Below, piece by piece: positions 54,001 to 61,820 of a stretch of 64,000 bases of DNA (positions are counted from its first letter, which is position 1; each line of letters opens with the position of its first letter). The stretch covers positions 114,841 to 178,840 of the forward strand of contig JAQVIJ010000002.1 of NCBI GenBank assembly GCA_028695735.1, written 5' to 3'. The position numbers were made by a program, and so were the translations under genes. The notes under the pieces were generated by a model, which made no database searches, was not told where the DNA came from, and saw nothing but the letters and a program-made list of their open reading frames with translations. This stretch comes from Deltaproteobacteria bacterium (GTDB lineage: Bacteria; Desulfobacterota; Dissulfuribacteria; Dissulfuribacterales; DYLC01).

Positions 54001-54588
54001 CTCACTGCAATTGAAGAGTTTCAGAGACTGGAAGAGCGGCATGGATTTCTTTCGGCTCAAAGGGATGACCTTCTGAATTCCATAAAGGACATAGAAAAGG
54101 CCATGGCCCAGATAAATCGTACCTGCCGTCAAAGACTGAAAGAGACCCTTGAAGCCATCAACGAAAGGCTTAAAGAGGTATTCCCGCTGTTATTCGAGGG
54201 AGGCGAGGCCACTATGGCTTTCACCGAGGCGCAGGATCTCCTGGAGGCGGGTGTGGAGTATCTCATTCAATTGCCCGGAAAGCGTATTCAGCACTTGAGC
54301 CTGCTCTCCGGCGGAGAAAAGGCCCTGGCGGCCCTGGCCCTGATCTTTGCCATCTTTCTCATGAAGCCCAGTCCATTTTGTCTGTTGGACGAGGTGGATG
54401 CACCTTTAGACGGTGCCAACACTCAGCGTTTCACTCAACTGGTGCGCCGCATCGCCCATCAGTCCCAGATGCTCCTCATCACTCATAACCAGCGGGTTAT
54501 GGAGATCGCCGATACCCTTTACGGTGTGACAATGGAGGAGAAGGGTGTCTCCAAACTGGTATCCGTCAGGCTTTCAAACGAGGCTTAA
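51070..54588 (+). CDS. smc: Chromosome segregation protein SMC
   Basis: The 1172-residue SMC ATPase compacts and segregates the chromosome. It has Walker A GPNGCGKSNVIDAIRW (about 32-47), Q-loop and R-loop text, two long coiled coils (about 170-500 and 660-1020), a hinge at about 510-650 (KGIKHMGIAADMLQVKPGCE), and a C-terminal head with signature LSLLSGGEKALAALALIFAI and Walker B FCLLDEVDAPLD. ScpA and ScpB genes are not in this window. Confidence 0.96.
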   Translation: MKLKYLTLYGFKSFPVRTRLQFSSGISAVVGPNGCGKSNVIDAIRWVLGEQSPAVLRAKGMEDLIYSGDRGRTVNFAEVTLGFETTGPLPVPELEGVTEVEIRRRLSRSGDSEYSINGRTCRLKDIHYLFMDTGAGNRAYSIVDQGQISRFVEMDAEERRDILNEAAGIARYKARRMETARRLAQTRENLERLNDILAEVDDQRKRLSGQAERTSVYLNLRAEQERLEKAVYASEWRAAMERMQILDREACELTDRITCIEAERNILLSRREEMSLLLLQKEEALVRVRDELSTKEDELRRLADLKNNQERLRFGEEHRLKTAQASVQETAGRRERAAARISALTGEIVSGKQAVSRLLSQITESENGLLTAQKTRDAARDALEKGRGELVGGHAEYVRLDSQRRSQRAQIERLNAKLKAMEADKARIEREAGLKNSEIDAIKNRLTVLSEQLDGVQAKEQALKASLDSVTAERREVSGSRQQLHTRLSELRARLKALQGLEDAKTGYLEATKAILQQKGIKHMGIAADMLQVKPGCEEQAETVFSHTLQAVVLESLGDLQRVSGLVKNNRIGNARVFVRERLPELATADMGKMQDMIAVTGPLKAPMSSFLSRWDTAEDLETGLNAVCNGEKSCFITGDGDIVMPWGEVILRGRHTGSGIMARRAELAALKTEEQRLSVEYDGIVSREKALQARLEGLQGELGALRRQKEQLSQEQTGLLRNFERMNAQSEAQTERMERIALEMETAQAELLDLEIAIEATEQALEQVSQKKAEAEAEIQGKERVLMQQENALNRMQKELETRRIALAEEKMRLASLEQEAAAAKDRLMALEREGETLQKEILNAAKRIEEIDKALEITLDRLNTQEQAVSQLRTVITDLQNDYYGYRDGLSRIQQQSDALQNEMQALQKTLNAKEVETAGIQARVETIVNRCQELFQVSVQDHGEKWLFDGFDLSVVQKRLKALNKEIASMGAVNLTAIEEFQRLEERHGFLSAQRDDLLNSIKDIEKAMAQINRTCRQRLKETLEAINERLKEVFPLLFEGGEATMAFTEAQDLLEAGVEYLIQLPGKRIQHLSLLSGGEKALAALALIFAIFLMKPSPFCLLDEVDAPLDGANTQRFTQLVRRIAHQSQMLLITHNQRVMEIADTLYGVTMEEKGVSKLVSVRLSNEA

Positions 54589-54592
54589 CGAT

Positions 54593-54796
54593 ATGGAAAT
54601 GGAAGGCTATTGCTTCAAAGACAGAAAAAAGGTCGATATAACAGCAGGTTGCTGTCATCCCAAGGACTATTGTCCGGACAGGACCTCCTGTATGGTATAT
54701 TTTTTGGAACAGGAGCAGAAAAGAGAAGCAGCACAGGAACAGATTGAGGATTCCATTGAGCAAGAGGAAAGGAATGCGAATACTACTCACCAATGA
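54593..54796 (+). CDS. Small Cys-rich protein between smc and surE
   Basis: The 67-residue protein begins MEMEGYCFKDRKKVDITAGC and has five cysteines in C-x12-C-C-x5-C-x5-C, a possible zinc or iron-sulfur knuckle, followed by an acidic helix (EQEQKREAAQEQIEDSIEQE). It begins four nt after the smc stop and overlaps surE by 23 nt, so translation is probably coupled. No family was recognised. The tight packing and Cys pattern make it likely real. Confidence 0.6.
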   Translation: MEMEGYCFKDRKKVDITAGCCHPKDYCPDRTSCMVYFLEQEQKREAAQEQIEDSIEQEERNANTTHQ

Positions 54797-55529
54797 CGAC
54801 GGCATATATTCATCAGGCCTTTGTGCCCTTTATGAGGCCCTTGTGGAGGAACACGAGGTGCATGTGGTGGCGCCTGACAGCGAAAGGAGCGCCGTAGGTC
54901 ATGCCATAACAGTGGCGGACCCCCTGAGGGCCCATGTGGTCAAGCGGGGAAATGAGATATACGGCTGGGCCGTGAGCGGAACCCCTGCGGACTGCGTGAA
55001 GTTGGCTGCCCTTGAATTGATCAAACAGCCCATTGACCTCGTGATCTCCGGCATCAATCCAGGGGCCAATGTGGGTATAAATGTGCTGTACTCCGGTACG
55101 GTCTCGGCAGCCACAGAGGCGGCCATTCTGGGAATCCGTTCCCTGGCTGTCTCCATAGACCGCTACACAGAGCCCAATTTCTGCTTCGGCGCAGCTATGG
55201 TAAAGGAGTTGTTGCCGTGGCTCATGCAATTAGAGTTTTCAAGACCGGTGGCCGTCAGCATGAACATTCCAGCCTTGCCGCCCCAGCAGATACGCGGCAT
55301 CAGATTTGCCCGTCACAGCCTAAAGTCTTTGCATGAAGAGTTCGATAAAAGGGTTGATCCCAGGGGCAATGTCTATTACTGGCGTTCGGGCGAGATATGG
55401 CAGGTCAACGACATGGACGAAGACAGTGACATAGCGCTTTTGAAGGCAGGGTACATCACACTTACGCCCATACACTTCGATATGACCGCCCACGACTGCA
55501 TAACCGGCCTGGAGTGCCCTTGTTTCTGA
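54774..55529 (+). CDS. surE: 5'/3'-nucleotidase SurE
   Basis: SurE dephosphorylates nucleoside monophosphates and is tied to stationary-phase survival. The 251 residues start MRILLTNDDGIYSSGLCALY with the metal-binding DD, followed by VVAPDSERSAVGHAITV, VSGTPADCVKLAAL, VISGINPGANVGINVLYSGT and AATEAAILGI. AGGAAAGG precedes ATG 54774, and the longer frame from 54744 is rejected. The length is normal. Confidence 0.95.
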   Translation: MRILLTNDDGIYSSGLCALYEALVEEHEVHVVAPDSERSAVGHAITVADPLRAHVVKRGNEIYGWAVSGTPADCVKLAALELIKQPIDLVISGINPGANVGINVLYSGTVSAATEAAILGIRSLAVSIDRYTEPNFCFGAAMVKELLPWLMQLEFSRPVAVSMNIPALPPQQIRGIRFARHSLKSLHEEFDKRVDPRGNVYYWRSGEIWQVNDMDEDSDIALLKAGYITLTPIHFDMTAHDCITGLECPCF

Positions 55530-55548
55530 TGAGACCTATGGGTTTATT

Positions 55549-57753
55549 ATGGTGAACATTTCCTCACAGCTCGTCTCTCTGCTGAAGGACCTGCAAAATA
55601 CGCAGGCGTCGGGCGTTCTTACACTGACGGACGCAACAGGTCTGCCGGACGGCGTGTCGCCCGGCGACGAGCTGAAGGCAACAGTGGTGGGCAAACTGTC
55701 CGATCTGTATCTGATTCAGGTGGATAACCGGCTGATACGGGCCAGAACCCAGCTTCCGCTGCAAATGGGAGATGGTCTGCGTCTGAAGGTTATGGACAAC
55801 AATACACCGGCCACAGTGCGTATTCTGGAACGCCAGGCCCAGCAGCCACAAGTCCAGGCAGGCGCCGGGGCCAAGACCTTCATGGCCCTGAAGTCTGTAT
55901 TGTTCAATGTCTCTCCGCAGATTGAATCCCTGCTGGAGAACATTCCAAGAAAGGGTGTCTCACTTTCGAACCTGCCGGAGGGGCTTCAACAGGCTGTTTC
56001 AGCCTTAAACGCATTGGCCCAGGCCGATACCCCGCAGCCTGACAAGATTCGAGCGCTTTTTTCCCTGTTTGCATTGAATGCGCCGGCTACCCCCTCGTCA
56101 GATGCCGCCTCAACCCCTACGATTTTCATGCAGATGCTTCAGGAAGGGCTGAATGCCCTACAGGAACGGCTGCCTTTGCCAGAAACTTCGTTCACCCAAC
56201 CCACCAACATTACGCCGTCCGGGAGTCAAGCCGACCAAGGACCTCTTTCGCCGCCCGTGTCCACACAACCCAGCGCCATGACGCCGTTTGCCACGGTTGG
56301 CCCTTCAGACAGCAGTGGGCAAGGCCCTCAGGTGGCACAGGTGCAAGGCAGCCTGGATTTTGGCGAATCCGGTGTGCCACAGGCGCCGCTGGTCGCAGCC
56401 TCTGATGCGCAGCCAATGGAGAAAGCCGTTTCTGGAGGTGAGCCCAATGCAGCGGCTGTGGAAACGGGCGTGAAGACAGGTACGCTACCGCCTGACCAGC
56501 CGGCAGCCGGCGCTCGGCCCGCAAATCCTGTGGCCGCAGACGCCCCTGTCTCTGGCAGGGTGCTGACTCAGGCACAGGCTGAATCCAAAGCCGCTGATCT
56601 GGCTGTCCGGCCTGTTTGGCTCTATGAACCAACTCCTGCGCAAGGCAAGGAGTCCCAACAAGCGGTCTTCAACCAGTCCATGTCCAAGGATGTGTCGGTC
56701 CCTTTTCAGAACCCGCAGACAAACATACCCAGCGAGGTGCCGGCATTCGCTGGCGCCAGGCAATTCACGCCTCAGCCCTCTGGCCAGGTCGAAATTCAGA
56801 CGCAAGGCAAGGCCCAAGGGCCTGTTCAGGGGCAGTCCCAGGCCGCCGAAGCGCCGGTTACGCCCTCTGCCTCATCACCGGAAACGCAGATGACAGTAGG
56901 GGCAAGGCCACAGTCCGTAGATGGCCTTGCCCAAAGTCAAAACGGGCAGTCAACTCATGTCAGACAGGCGATGGCCGTAGTTATGAATCAGGCAATGAAG
57001 GCGGCAGAGACATGGTCGCCGGAGATCGTGCATGGGCAGCAGCCTCCTTCATTCAAGGATGTGCAGGGAGTCCAGCCTGAGATTCACGGCCAGGTCCAGG
57101 CGCAACCCCAGGCTGTTTCATCTCATACAACAAGGCCGGTGCCGCAAGAGGCCATGCCAGGTGTCAGGTTTGAGGGGGCTCCTGCAACCATTGCAGACAA
57201 ACAGGCGTTAGAGTCGGTTCAGGCGACAGTAGGGGCGACTGGCCAGTCGCCCCTACAACATCGTTTGACTATCGGCACCGTGACGACCCTGAATGCCCTT
57301 GCCCAGCACATGGATAGAATGCAGGCATTTCGCCTGGAGCTTCAGCAGCAGACAGGTATGAATTTCTGGCTTGTCCCCCTCTGGTTTAACGGTGACAGTG
57401 GTTCAGGCCATTTGATCTGGTGGCAGGATCGGGAAGAGGAACGGAAGAATGGCGATTCAAAGGACAGCAGGGGCTATAACCTGCTCTTCGACCTTCAGCT
57501 CTCGCGGCTTGGAAGTCTCAAGATACGGCTTTCATGTAGCGGAAAGACAGTGCAATGTGCTGTGGCTGCCGAAAAGGAGGTGTTGCCTGTGATAAGAGAC
57601 GGCCTTCAAGAGCTCATCTCCAGACTAAATGCCATAGGCTTTTCCATGAAGCTGGTGGAGTTGACCGAATTCTCCAAGATAAATCCTGACACCTTTGACC
57701 CATTGAGTATGAGTGGACGCTCTGCAAACGGCATATTGAATCTGATGGCATGA
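55549..57753 (+). CDS. fliK: Flagellar hook-length control protein FliK-like
   Basis: FliK measures hook length and triggers the export switch. The 734 residues have an N-terminal region (ISSQLVSLLKDLQNTQASGV), a long Pro/Gln/Ala-rich disordered middle (about 170-575), and a C-terminal switch domain (LELQQQTGMNFWLVPLWFNG, LFDLQLSRLGSLKIRLSCSG). Two GTAGGGGC-type palindromes, at 56896-56932 and 57229-57256, lie inside the disordered part and keep the frame. The next gene is an FlhB C-domain homolog, the expected partner. Confidence 0.82.
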   Translation: MVNISSQLVSLLKDLQNTQASGVLTLTDATGLPDGVSPGDELKATVVGKLSDLYLIQVDNRLIRARTQLPLQMGDGLRLKVMDNNTPATVRILERQAQQPQVQAGAGAKTFMALKSVLFNVSPQIESLLENIPRKGVSLSNLPEGLQQAVSALNALAQADTPQPDKIRALFSLFALNAPATPSSDAASTPTIFMQMLQEGLNALQERLPLPETSFTQPTNITPSGSQADQGPLSPPVSTQPSAMTPFATVGPSDSSGQGPQVAQVQGSLDFGESGVPQAPLVAASDAQPMEKAVSGGEPNAAAVETGVKTGTLPPDQPAAGARPANPVAADAPVSGRVLTQAQAESKAADLAVRPVWLYEPTPAQGKESQQAVFNQSMSKDVSVPFQNPQTNIPSEVPAFAGARQFTPQPSGQVEIQTQGKAQGPVQGQSQAAEAPVTPSASSPETQMTVGARPQSVDGLAQSQNGQSTHVRQAMAVVMNQAMKAAETWSPEIVHGQQPPSFKDVQGVQPEIHGQVQAQPQAVSSHTTRPVPQEAMPGVRFEGAPATIADKQALESVQATVGATGQSPLQHRLTIGTVTTLNALAQHMDRMQAFRLELQQQTGMNFWLVPLWFNGDSGSGHLIWWQDREEERKNGDSKDSRGYNLLFDLQLSRLGSLKIRLSCSGKTVQCAVAAEKEVLPVIRDGLQELISRLNAIGFSMKLVELTEFSKINPDTFDPLSMSGRSANGILNLMA
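56896..56932. repeat. Palindromic repeat D inside fliK, copy 1
   Basis: GTAGGGGCAAGGCCA is followed after eleven nt by TGGCCTTGCCC, giving an 11-bp perfect stem. It is translated as part of the disordered middle of FliK (VGARPQSVDGLAQS). Confidence 0.75.
57229..57256. repeat. Palindromic repeat D inside fliK, copy 2
   Basis: A 28-nt perfect palindrome, GTAGGGGCGACTGG followed by its reverse complement, is read in frame as VGATGQSPLQ. It matches the palindrome at 16964 in its outer eight bases on each side. Confidence 0.85.
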
Positions 57754-57774
57754 GAAAGACCATGAGGAGTGGTC

Positions 57775-58056
57775 ATGGCTGATTCATACAAAAAAAAGAA
57801 GGCGGTGGCCCTCAGGTATGAAAAGGGCAAGGACAGGGCACCGCGTGTCACTGCAAAGGGTCAGGGCATAATCGCCGAAAGGATTTTGGAAATCGCCCGA
57901 CAGGCAGGGCTTCCCATCAAAGAAAATGCCGATCTGGTGGAGGTGCTCAGCCGCCTGGAACTGAACGCCGAGATACCTGCTGAGACCTATGTGGTGGTGG
58001 CGGAGATACTGGCGTGGGTCTATGGTTTGAATGAAAGGAGTCGAAGGGGCCGATGA
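57775..58056 (+). CDS. FlhB C-terminal-domain homolog (FlhX-type)
   Basis: This protein of about 93 residues corresponds to the cytosolic domain of Flh[81 protein letters not shown]. The autocleaving NPTH motif is absent, as in FlhX proteins. It likely interacts with the export gate or FliK in substrate switching. AGGAG precedes ATG 57775. Confidence 0.88.
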   Translation: MADSYKKKKAVALRYEKGKDRAPRVTAKGQGIIAERILEIARQAGLPIKENADLVEVLSRLELNAEIPAETYVVVAEILAWVYGLNERSRRGR

Positions 58057-58083
58057 AATGTAACGTCCTTTCTCCTTTTCCCA

Positions 58084-58479
58084 TCATTCTACTTGAGGTC
58101 CGTCCAGTTGTTCGCTCAGCCAAATCTTCAGCTCATGCGTCAAAGGATAGACGCCCACACCAGCCTTTTTGCCGCCTTCTGCTATGGCGTTTTTTACGAG
58201 TTCAGGCGGTGCCGCCACCTTTGCCAGTTCCTCCACCTCCCTGGAATTCCTTTTGAGCAGGGTTACACGGGGCTGTTCCCAGTCGTAAATCACGAAATAG
58301 ATGGATTCATCCTCTGCACCCCTGACAAAATCATTGCCGCGAGTCCAGCCCGCTCCCCACTCCAGATACATGTCAATGGCCTTTTCAGGGGTCATAGTCC
58401 AGTCTATGCAATTTACTATCTCTCTGGCTTTTTTGAGTTTTTCAATGTTTGTGATGATTTTTTCGGAAGATTGTATCAT
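58084..58479 (-). CDS. DVU0772-like small protein
   Basis: The 131-residue cytosolic protein contains VNCIDWTMTPEKAIDMYLEW, GAGWTRGNDFVRGAEDESIY, FVIYDWEQPRVTLLKRNSRE and VGVYPLTHELKIWLSEQL. This resembles the family named after DVU0772 of Desulfovibrio, found mainly in sulfate-reducing and related Deltaproteobacteria. The function is unknown. It sits in the flagellar cluster on the opposite strand. The family call is from memory of the pattern. Confidence 0.65.
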   Translation of the reverse strand: MIQSSEKIITNIEKLKKAREIVNCIDWTMTPEKAIDMYLEWGAGWTRGNDFVRGAEDESIYFVIYDWEQPRVTLLKRNSREVEELAKVAAPPELVKNAIAEGGKKAGVGVYPLTHELKIWLSEQLDGPQVE

Positions 58480-58630
58480 AGGCTGCTCCTTAATTCTAAT
58501 TTTTCAAGTATCCCTGAAGTTATTGATTCCTGTAAATTAAAAATAAAACCGCCTGGTTTGAAAATCAAGTAGAAATAATAGTCATTATTGAAATTTTCTT
58601 TTTCAACAGGGCTTGCGATGAGAAATGTCA

Positions 58631-58644
58631 GGCATGGCTATTGC
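58631..58644 (+). promoter_or_regulatory. Sigma-54 promoter of flgF operon
   Basis: GGCATGGCTATTGC has GG and GC separated by ten nt and conserves GGCA, G and TTGC of the -24/-12 consensus. It lies 31 nt before the flgF start. Many flagellar rod and hook operons outside Enterobacteria use sigma-54. Confidence 0.7.
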
Positions 58645-58674
58645 ATATTTTCCTGATGACAGGAGGAAGAATCC

Positions 58675-59445
58675 ATGCAGAACATAGGTTTCAGTTTCAG
58701 TCAGGGTCTGCACCCACATACAAGACTCGGTCACATGGAGGCATTGGAGGGCGCCATTTTGCTGGAGAGGCGTCAGCAGGTGATATCCAACAACCTTGCC
58801 AACACCAATACGGCTGGTTTCAAGAAACAGGGGCTCACCTTTGAGGAGTATCTCCTGCCCCAGATAGACGCCACCCGGCGCACGGCCAAGGGGGAGATCG
58901 AAAAGACCCTTTTTACTCAAGGCCCTACTCATGAAACAGGAAATCCCCTGGATTTCGCCATAGAGGGAGAGGGCTTTTTCGTGGTTCAGACACCGGCCGG
59001 AAATCGCTATACCAGGGCCGGAAACTTTACGTTGGATGCCCAGAATCAGTTGGTCACACAGGAAGGCTATCCGGTACTGGGTGATGGAGCGCCCATAATC
59101 CTTCAGGACACCACAGGCAAGGGCATCTGGCTCGCCGAGGACGGCAGATTTTTTGTGGATGAAACGGAGATGGGCAGAATTGACCTGGTCACCTTTCCAA
59201 ATCCCGATGGACTTGACCGCATGGGGCAGAATCTCTATGCCGAGACACGGGCATCCGGTCAGCCGGCCCCTTCGGAAACCCCGCATGTCAGACAGGGGTT
59301 TATCGAGGACTCCAACATAAATCCAGTGGAAGAGATGGTGAACATGATCGATATGTTTAGGGCATATGAGGTTCAGCAGAAGACCCTGCAATCCGTGGAT
59401 CACCTGGATGACAAGGCCGTAAATGAAGTGGGCAGGCCGGCATAG
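58675..59445 (+). CDS. flgF: Flagellar proximal rod protein FlgF
   Basis: This 256-residue rod protein has the Flg_bb_rod N-terminus EALEGAILLERRQQVISNNL ANTNTAGFK-type text, middle FAIEGEGFFVVQTPAGNRYT, RAGNFTLDAQNQLVTQEGYP, and the C-terminal EEMVNMIDMFRAYEVQQKTL motif. Compared with FlgG it has a 19-residue N-terminal addition (MQNIGFSFSQGLHPHTRLG) before the usual start, which could be avoided by ATG 58735. AGGAGG supports ATG 58675. Confidence 0.93.
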   Translation: MQNIGFSFSQGLHPHTRLGHMEALEGAILLERRQQVISNNLANTNTAGFKKQGLTFEEYLLPQIDATRRTAKGEIEKTLFTQGPTHETGNPLDFAIEGEGFFVVQTPAGNRYTRAGNFTLDAQNQLVTQEGYPVLGDGAPIILQDTTGKGIWLAEDGRFFVDETEMGRIDLVTFPNPDGLDRMGQNLYAETRASGQPAPSETPHVRQGFIEDSNINPVEEMVNMIDMFRAYEVQQKTLQSVDHLDDKAVNEVGRPA

Positions 59446-59479
59446 ATTTGATTTTTTGAAATAAAGGAGGAATTTCAAT

Positions 59480-60262
59480 ATGTTCAGAGGACTCTGGTCA
59501 GCAGCATCCGGCATGAACAGTATGCAGTTCAATATGGATGTCATCTCCAACAACCTTGCCAACACCAATACCGTTGGCTTTAAGCGCAGTCGCGCTGATT
59601 TCGAAGACCTGCTCTATCAGACCACGCGTATGCCTGGCACACAGAACGCAGACGGTACTCAGGTGCCCACAGGCATGCAGATAGGCATGGGCTCCCGTCC
59701 TGCCGCTGTACAGAAGATCTTTACGCAGGGGGACTATGAAAGCACAGGGAATGACCTGGACTGGGCCATAGAGGGCAGGGGGTTTTTCAAGGTGGTCAGC
59801 AACGGAGAGGAACTCTATACGCGGGCAGGGGCATTCAAGCTGGACAAGGACGGATTTGTGGTCACATCCAACGGTGACAGGCTTCAGCCGGAGTTTGCCG
59901 TGCCCATAAATACCACCCATATCACCATAGATCCCTATGGTCTTCTTGTGGCTGCTGATGCCAAGGGCAATGCCTTGGCCTCGGCACAGCTCTCAATCTA
60001 CGATTTCGCCAACCCTGCGGGCCTTTACAGCGTGGGCAGGAACCTCTTTCGGCCCACCAATGCCTCAGGTGACCCTGTGGAAGGCGCCCCTGGTACAGAA
60101 AATTTTGGGACCATAGCCCAGGGGTTTCTGGAGCAGTCCAATGTGGATGTGGTCAAGGAGATGGTCTCCATGATCATCACGCAGAGGGCTTATGAGATCA
60201 ACTCCAAGAGCGTGCAGACTGCGGATGATATGCTGGGCATCGCCGCAAATCTCAAGAGATAA
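59480..60262 (+). CDS. flgG: Flagellar distal rod protein FlgG
   Basis: The 260-residue protein starts MFRGLWSAASGMNSMQFNMD, with VISNNLANTNTVGFKRSRAD, the FlgG-specific region MGSRPAAVQKIFTQGDYEST, and the C-terminal FLEQSNVDVVKEMVSMIITQ RAYEINSK-type helix. It forms the distal rod passing through the P and L rings. AAAGGAGG is well placed. The length equals that of E. coli FlgG. Confidence 0.97.
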   Translation: MFRGLWSAASGMNSMQFNMDVISNNLANTNTVGFKRSRADFEDLLYQTTRMPGTQNADGTQVPTGMQIGMGSRPAAVQKIFTQGDYESTGNDLDWAIEGRGFFKVVSNGEELYTRAGAFKLDKDGFVVTSNGDRLQPEFAVPINTTHITIDPYGLLVAADAKGNALASAQLSIYDFANPAGLYSVGRNLFRPTNASGDPVEGAPGTENFGTIAQGFLEQSNVDVVKEMVSMIITQRAYEINSKSVQTADDMLGIAANLKR

Positions 60263-60301
60263 TGCAGGGTCAGGAGCCTTGTATTTTAGGAGGAATGGGC
60301 C

Positions 60302-61069
60302 ATGAAAGCTGAAATTCTGCCGCAATTATACAACAGGTGGTTTGTCCTGATGTTTCTTGCGACAATTTTGTTTTCAGCAGATTGTTGTATCGCTCAGGCC
60401 CCTGCCGCTGGCAGAACAATGGAGACCATGACGGTGATCGGCCAGGACCTTGAACCAGCCTTTACAGCAAGGATCCTGAAGGAAAATCCTTTGCATGGGG
60501 CTCGCATAACCATTCAGGATTTCAGGACTTACCCCGCCCAGATTGCAGTTCCGGCAGGAGCGCTGGAGACATCCCTTGAATTGCTGCCCAATCACAATAT
60601 GCTTGGCCGGGTCTCCGGTATCTTCACTTTGAGGGTCAATGGGCAATATGTCCGTCAGATGCGCGCTACAGCCCTTGTGGAGGCGTATCTGCCTGTGGTC
60701 TGTGCAGCCGCGCCCCTTGAAAAAGGACATGTGATCTCCCAGGCCGACCTGTCCGTGGCGGAGTTTCCGGTTTCCAGACTGCCCAACAGCATCGTCCTGG
60801 ACTTGGGCAAGGCCGTTGGAATGTCTCTGAAATACTCTGTCAGGCAGGGCCAACCCCTTTCCGAGGCCATATTGGCCCCGCCTAAACTGGTAAAAAAGGG
60901 GGGCGTGGTCACCATAGTTGCGCAATCAGCCACAATTTCCGTAAGCGCTCCGGGAGAGGCAAGACAGGACGGGGCTAAAGATGAGCTCATAAAGGTCAAA
61001 AATCTGATGAGCCAAAGGGAAATCGTGGCCAGAGTGCTGAATGAAAACACTGTGATGGCCGTTTTTTAA
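60302..61069 (+). CDS. flgA: Flagellar P-ring assembly chaperone FlgA
   Basis: The 255-residue periplasmic protein has a signal sequence (FVLMFLATILFSADCCIAQA) and a C-terminal SAF domain (LPVVCAAAPLEKGHVISQAD, LGKAVGMSLKYSVRQGQPLS, VKKGGVVTIVAQSATISVSA, MSQREIVARVLNENTVMAVF). FlgA helps FlgI polymerise around the rod. AGGAGG lies seven nt before the ATG. Confidence 0.93.
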   Translation: MKAEILPQLYNRWFVLMFLATILFSADCCIAQAPAAGRTMETMTVIGQDLEPAFTARILKENPLHGARITIQDFRTYPAQIAVPAGALETSLELLPNHNMLGRVSGIFTLRVNGQYVRQMRATALVEAYLPVVCAAAPLEKGHVISQADLSVAEFPVSRLPNSIVLDLGKAVGMSLKYSVRQGQPLSEAILAPPKLVKKGGVVTIVAQSATISVSAPGEARQDGAKDELIKVKNLMSQREIVARVLNENTVMAVF

Positions 61070-61118
61070 GGCTGTCATCTTATTCTTGCGGTTTAAGTTT
61101 TTGATGAGGAGTAGAGAT

Positions 61119-61820
61119 ATGAAACATAACACCCATATTTTAGGTATCTTTTTGCTTTTGGGTCTTGCAGGGTGCGCTACATCTTCTCCACCCGAGGCCA
61201 TGCTGAAACCCACTGTCCGGGAGATTCCGGTGGTGCAGGCCCCGCCTGCCGAAGGGTCCCTTTTTATTCCCAATCAGGAGAGCAGCCTTTATGGGGATTT
61301 CAGGGCCAGAAATGTGGGGGATGTGGTCACCATTCTGATTCAGGAAAATCTGAAGGGCTCCAAGGATGTCAGCACCAAGACCTCACGCAACTCGGATATG
61401 AATGTGGGGTTGACTGGTGTGGCGGGTCTTGAATTCGTGGAACAGGTGCAGCCTGGGTATCCGGGCTCCACCATCAATCCCTCCACTGCCATCGGTGGAG
61501 GCACCAAGGACACATTCGATGGTTCCGGCAAAACCAGCCGCAATTCCTCTCTGACCGGCACCATCTCCGCCAGGGTGGTTCAGGTCCTGCCGGATGGCAA
61601 TCTGGTGGTGGAGGGTACACGGGAACTGAAGATCAACAACGAAACCCAATATCTCATACTTTCAGGCGTGGTCAGGCCCAAGGACCTTTCGCCTGACAAT
61701 ACCATTCCATCCACGCGCATTGCGGATGCCCGTATGGAGTACACAGGAGGTGGTGTGCTCAGCGAAAAACAGAGCCCAGGCTGGCTGGCTCGTATCCTTG
61801 GATCGGTTTCACCGTTCTGA
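61119..61820 (+). CDS. flgH: Flagellar L-ring protein FlgH
   Basis: The 233-residue outer-membrane lipoprotein has lipobox LLLGLAGC (Cys at about 18), then SSLYGDFRARNVGDVVTILI QENLKGSKD-type text, GSGKTSRNSSLTGTISARVV and VEGTRELKINNETQYLILSG. GAGGAG precedes ATG 61119; the longer frame from 61086 is rejected because it places residues before the signal peptide. The TGA overlaps the flgI ATG by one base. Confidence 0.95.
   Translation: MKHNTHILGIFLLLGLAGCATSSPPEAMLKPTVREIPVVQAPPAEGSLFIPNQESSLYGDFRARNVGDVVTILIQENLKGSKDVSTKTSRNSDMNVGLTGVAGLEFVEQVQPGYPGSTINPSTAIGGGTKDTFDGSGKTSRNSSLTGTISARVVQVLPDGNLVVEGTRELKINNETQYLILSGVVRPKDLSPDNTIPSTRIADARMEYTGGGVLSEKQSPGWLARILGSVSPF

Noticed and set aside
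55549..57753. A secreted repetitive adhesin instead of FliK
   Set aside because: No signal peptide is present, the C-terminal domain matches FliK, and the neighbours are flagellar.
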